A DNA stretch of 9,633 nucleotides from Bacteroidales bacterium UBA5342. GTDB lineage: Bacteria > Bacteroidota > Bacteroidia > Bacteroidales > UBA5342. The notes beneath the pieces are model-generated. The model worked only from the letters and a program-made list of their open reading frames with translations. It was not told where the DNA came from and made no database searches. Positions 7,203 to 9,633 of this stretch are shown here, in pieces. The translations under genes and the position numbers were made by a program. The number at the start of each line of letters is the position of its first letter. Position 1 is the first letter of the stretch. The stretch covers positions 14,128 through 23,760 of the forward strand of contig DHQI01000114.1 of NCBI GenBank assembly GCA_002408065.1, read 5' to 3'.

Positions 7203-8837
7203 TTAGAAAATGCTATAGTTAACGCCTATAGCAAACATATAACCGTCTTTGTCGTAGTTGGTGATATGTGCTGCCGTACCAGCAGCTGCATCAGCAGCCA
7301 CGTGTTCGTCCATGTCTACATACATCATCTTACCAAAACCAAGATCTACACTCAAAGCTTCGCTTAGGTTTACTTGTGCTCCAAAACCCACTGTGTTTGA
7401 GCTTAACGAGAAGCTAAGGTTATCCTGATACGATTCTGATACGCCTGTGCGTCCCATCAAATAACCGGCACTTAGAGTAAACATATCGTTGATGTCGTAC
7501 TCAGCTCCTATAGATAGCTCGTACAAGTTATCGTCAACCAAATCTTCGCGACCACTCCAGTCAGCATTTTTGTCCATGAACAAGTGATATCCAGCCTGAG
7601 CACGGAAATTATCACTTACTTTATATTGAACACCAGCGCTCAACATCATAGGCATATCACGGTTAAAGGTAGTACCATCAGGGAACATACCTGTACCATC
7701 CACTTTAGTGTCATTTTCAAATTCCAAAGTTGTGTTACCTTCCCATTTAAGACCAATATTTAGTTTATCGTTAGGCGTAATATTAACACTTATAATGGGT
7801 GTAATACCTATAGCCGTCTGTGTGACATCCACATCTTTGTCTGTAGTAGCTGCAGCATTATCTGTTGCACCTGTAGCGCTTTCTGTATAACCCTCACCCA
7901 ATGCCTGGTAAGTACCCTGAGCTTGCGCTAAGGTCATCTGATCAATTTGAGCTTGTGGTATACCAAGAGCCAATAAACCGCCTTCGAGCTGAGCGCGTGC
8001 TGCAGCATCAAACGTTGGAATACCAGCTTCTGCCTGAGCAAATGTAAGATCCGGAGCAGCGGACACCAAGTCGTTCATGGCTGTAGCACCGGCATAGGCA
8101 CTATTAGCTACACCCGTAAGGGCCGCAGACATATTGGTGAAAAAATCTGTAGCAGATACCATACTACCAGTATACATAGGTAAAGACGCCCCCAAAGCAT
8201 GTGCTGACATATCAGGATTAATCATTACATTTTTCAAATAACCAGTATATTGGTTATTAGCAATGACCACACGTCCACCAACTGAAGCAGAAATCATATC
8301 ACTAAACTTGTAAGTAAAATTCATCTGTACACCATAAAATATGGAAGATCCATCAAAATATTGATCCAATGAATAAGCTGTAGTAGGGATACCGGATGAA
8401 GTAAGAGAGCTAGGAATACCGCTTGCTTGTAATTCAAAAGCCGGCATTCCACGCGAATATTCTGCAGATCCACCACCACCTATCACGCCTAAACCAGCTG
8501 AAACAGCCCATTTTTCTTTGTTAAAAGAAGCATAAAGGTTAGGAAATAGCGGTGCTGATACATCGCCTGTATAAGTACCGTCGTTCAATGTAGAGTAGTC
8601 ATCCGTAAGTTTATACTCTTGAAAAATAGACTGATTACTAAGAGAGAAATGAAGTCCTTCGCCCAAAGCAATGACCCCTGCCGGGTTAAAATAAACAGCA
8701 TCGATGTCAGTAGAGGCATCGCGGCTAAGCATACGTACCCATTCGGCACTTTGGTTAGTGTTCGTGACTATGCCGCCGGCAAAAGCCATCTGAGCAAATA
8801 AAACTCCCACTGCAATCACTGTTAAGATTCTTTTCAT
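7203..8837 (-). CDS. FadL/OmpP1-family outer-membrane protein, larger paralog with Ala-rich insertion
   Basis: This 544-residue protein is a hydrophobic-substrate channel of the outer membrane in the FadL (Toluene_X) family. It has a Sec signal peptide (MKRILTVIAVG..., cleavage likely after AFA at residue 20), the conserved N-terminal segment SRDASTDIDAVYFNPAGV (38-55) with NPAG at 51-54, glycine-rich VIGGGGSAEYSRGMP (118-132), and repeated amphipathic strands ending in the Phe-terminal beta-signal GVNYSIF. It aligns nearly end to end with its neighbour (5496-6753), apart from a segment of roughly 130 residues near 205-335, rich in Ala, Gln and Gly, that replaces about 19 residues there. A smaller length difference occurs near 135-160. 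The insertion looks helical or flexible rather than strand-forming and probably forms a large loop. Its own promoter and terminator flank it. Substrate cannot be deduced. Confidence 0.88.
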   Translation of the reverse strand: MKRILTVIAVGVLFAQMAFAGGIVTNTNQSAEWVRMLSRDASTDIDAVYFNPAGVIALGEGLHFSLSNQSIFQEYKLTDDYSTLNDGTYTGDVSAPLFPNLYASFNKEKWAVSAGLGVIGGGGSAEYSRGMPAFELQASGIPSSLTSSGIPTTAYSLDQYFDGSSIFYGVQMNFTYKFSDMISASVGGRVVIANNQYTGYLKNVMINPDMSAHALGASLPMYTGSMVSATDFFTNMSAALTGVANSAYAGATAMNDLVSAAPDLTFAQAEAGIPTFDAAARAQLEGGLLALGIPQAQIDQMTLAQAQGTYQALGEGYTESATGATDNAAATTDKDVDVTQTAIGITPIISVNITPNDKLNIGLKWEGNTTLEFENDTKVDGTGMFPDGTTFNRDMPMMLSAGVQYKVSDNFRAQAGYHLFMDKNADWSGREDLVDDNLYELSIGAEYDINDMFTLSAGYLMGRTGVSESYQDNLSFSLSSNTVGFGAQVNLSEALSVDLGFGKMMYVDMDEHVAADAAAGTAAHITNYDKDGYMFAIGVNYSIF

Positions 8838-9074
8838 AATTTAAAAATTTGGTTAATAAAAGAACTTTTAATGGCAATGAAGCCATCAAAATGCTTGGAT
8901 CAATGATTTGGCTGATGTAAAATTTTTAAGCCGTAAAAAATGATTGATCGTGATTTGAGAAAAAGCGGAGAATGCAACGTGGTAAGGATGTTGCTATCTT
9001 TATTGAATAAATGTTCAGTTCTCGCTTTTTTTTTTAGAAGAGTATTTTTGCCTTAGCGGCTGTGAAAACGTGCG
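8838..9074 (-). promoter_or_regulatory. Long structured 5' leader of the larger FadL-type gene
   Basis: Between the predicted transcription start (near 9069) and the ATG at 8837 lie about 230 nt with no reading frame but with successive foldable elements on the minus strand. Element A (9030-8960) has a 12-bp closing stem AAAAAGCGAGAA / TTCTCCGCTTTTT with one bulged C, enclosing hairpins TGAA-CATTTA-TTCA and GCAAC-(11 nt)-GTTGC. Element B (8949-8898) pairs GATCAATCATTT with AAATCATTGATC (one C-C mismatch) and has an inner GGCT/AGCC stem. Element C (8886-8871) is ATGGC-TTCATT-GCCAT. Element A ends in T5 and could attenuate transcription. I recognise no known riboswitch; a regulatory role is inferred. 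Confidence 0.45.
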
Positions 9075-9104
9075 CAAATATAGGCTTTTATCTGATTTTT
9101 CAAA
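9075..9104 (-). promoter_or_regulatory. Promoter of the larger FadL-type gene
   Basis: On the minus strand TTTG (9104 to 9101), an 18-nt spacer and TATATTTG (9082 to 9075) match both Bacteroidota promoter elements perfectly. AGATAAAA occupies the same spacer position (9093 to 9086) as in the paralog's promoter at 7014-7043. The spacing to the ATG at 8837 implies a long leader. Confidence 0.75.
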
Positions 9105-9633
9105 AATTCACCGCTTTTCAAGCCAATAATTTGCTTTTAAATTATGGTGTAAGATTTCATCCCTCAAATAAGGCTGCAGCCATATATTTTATAACCTAAT
9201 AAACACAACACTTCGTTAAACATTCAACAACAAAAACCCCAAACTACAATACTGATATTCTGCGATATGCGGCAAATTTTGAACTTTCATTAAACGTATA
9301 ACAGTCAATCAAATAAAAAGATTAACTAACTATTAAACAGCAAGAAGGGTGTTAAAGAGCAGATTTTTCTTTCTCTTACCACCACGAACACAACACTACA
9401 AGCCGCCTTTTGTTGTATTTTACCGTAAAAGATATCGGAAGGTGATGTCTGTTTACAAACTCTTAATCACTGATTTTCTGACACTAAGAGTATAAAACAG
9501 AAAATAGCAAGGGATTGGCTTTTGTGATAAAAGACACAAAAAACAGCACTCCTAATCATGGCCTTGGTCTTTACGTCATGGTGTTCTTGGAAAGTGCCTT
9601 ATACATCAGGTAATCGAGTAGGTAGGGGGATTA
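9105..9633. other. 529-bp region with no supported gene
   Basis: I see no credible coding region on either strand and no perfect TAnnTTTG element. The stretch contains a 10-bp palindrome GGCTGCAGCC (9172-9181), an 11-mer AACACAACACT present twice (near 9202 and 9388), a two-part inverted repeat at 9448-9501, and a 7-bp inverted repeat TTTTGTG-(8 nt)-CACAAAA (9520-9541). At the right edge a 19-codon minus-strand open stretch ends at a TAA at 9571-9573, but it is closed by another TAA at 9631-9633, so it is not called as a gene. Confidence 0.6.
9448..9501. repeat. 54-nt two-part inverted repeat
   Basis: TCTGTTT (9448-9454) pairs with AAACAGA (9495-9501). Inside it, after a small internal loop, ACTCTTA (9459-9465) pairs perfectly with TAAGAGT (9485-9491), leaving a 19-nt loop. 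No T-run follows on either strand, so it is not an obvious terminator. It could be part of a small RNA or of the 3' end of a transcript from the right. Confidence 0.5.

Noticed and set aside
8960..9035. Plus-strand terminator ending in T10.
   Set aside because: The stem encloses about 46 nt and no + strand gene lies upstream within reach. The minus-strand leader interpretation explains it better.
9574..9630. Minus-strand open stretch SPYLLDYLMYKALSKNTMT ending at a TAA, resembling the C-terminus of a protein entering from the right.
   Set aside because: The same frame is closed by TAA at 9631-9633, leaving only 19 codons. A frameshift in the neighbouring G5 run could hide a real gene end, but nothing in the window supports that.
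1..9633. CRISPR arrays, tRNA or rRNA genes and insertion sequences.
   Set aside because: No regularly spaced direct repeats, cloverleaf-like sequences or transposase-like proteins were seen in the window.

Overview
The window reads as chromosomal DNA of a member of the Bacteroidota. The evidence is four matches to the group's characteristic -7 promoter element TAnnTTTG, the near absence of Shine-Dalgarno sites, a DUF6922/AbiEii-type gene pair of a kind common in this phylum, and paired FadL-type outer-membrane proteins ending in Phe. An order such as Marinilabiliales is possible, but that is a guess from the protein style.

Left part (1-3430, + strand): the 3' two-thirds of infB (translation initiation factor IF-2) enters from the left edge, carries an in-frame TAG at 48-50 inside the GTPase domain, and ends at a strong terminator. 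A probable two-gene operon follows: a twin-arginine-signal membrane dipeptidase (M19 family) and, 2 bp later, a hypoxanthine/deoxyinosine-type DNA glycosylase of the uracil-DNA glycosylase superfamily.

Middle (3408-4336, + strand): a compact AT-rich toxin-antitoxin-like module has its own promoter. A DUF6922 small protein overlaps an AbiEii-type nucleotidyltransferase by 46 nt in another frame. A short convergent gap with a C8 tract follows.

Right part (4450-9104, - strand): a periplasmic TPR protein, then two paralogous FadL/OmpP1-type outer-membrane channels, each with its own terminator and promoter. The two channel promoters are clearly copies of each other (TTTG-N18-TATATTTG with a shared AGATAAAA in the spacer). 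Both feed long leaders of about 230-255 nt; the leader of the larger paralog folds into several hairpins. The smaller paralog has a one-base insertion in an A5/T5 run that separates its signal peptide from its barrel. The larger one has an Ala-rich insertion of more than 100 residues.

The last ~530 bp hold no gene I can support, only inverted repeats. The main points for follow-up are the two apparent lesions (infB amber, FadL frameshift), which may be real or sequencing errors, the structured leader, and the toxin-antitoxin-like pair.
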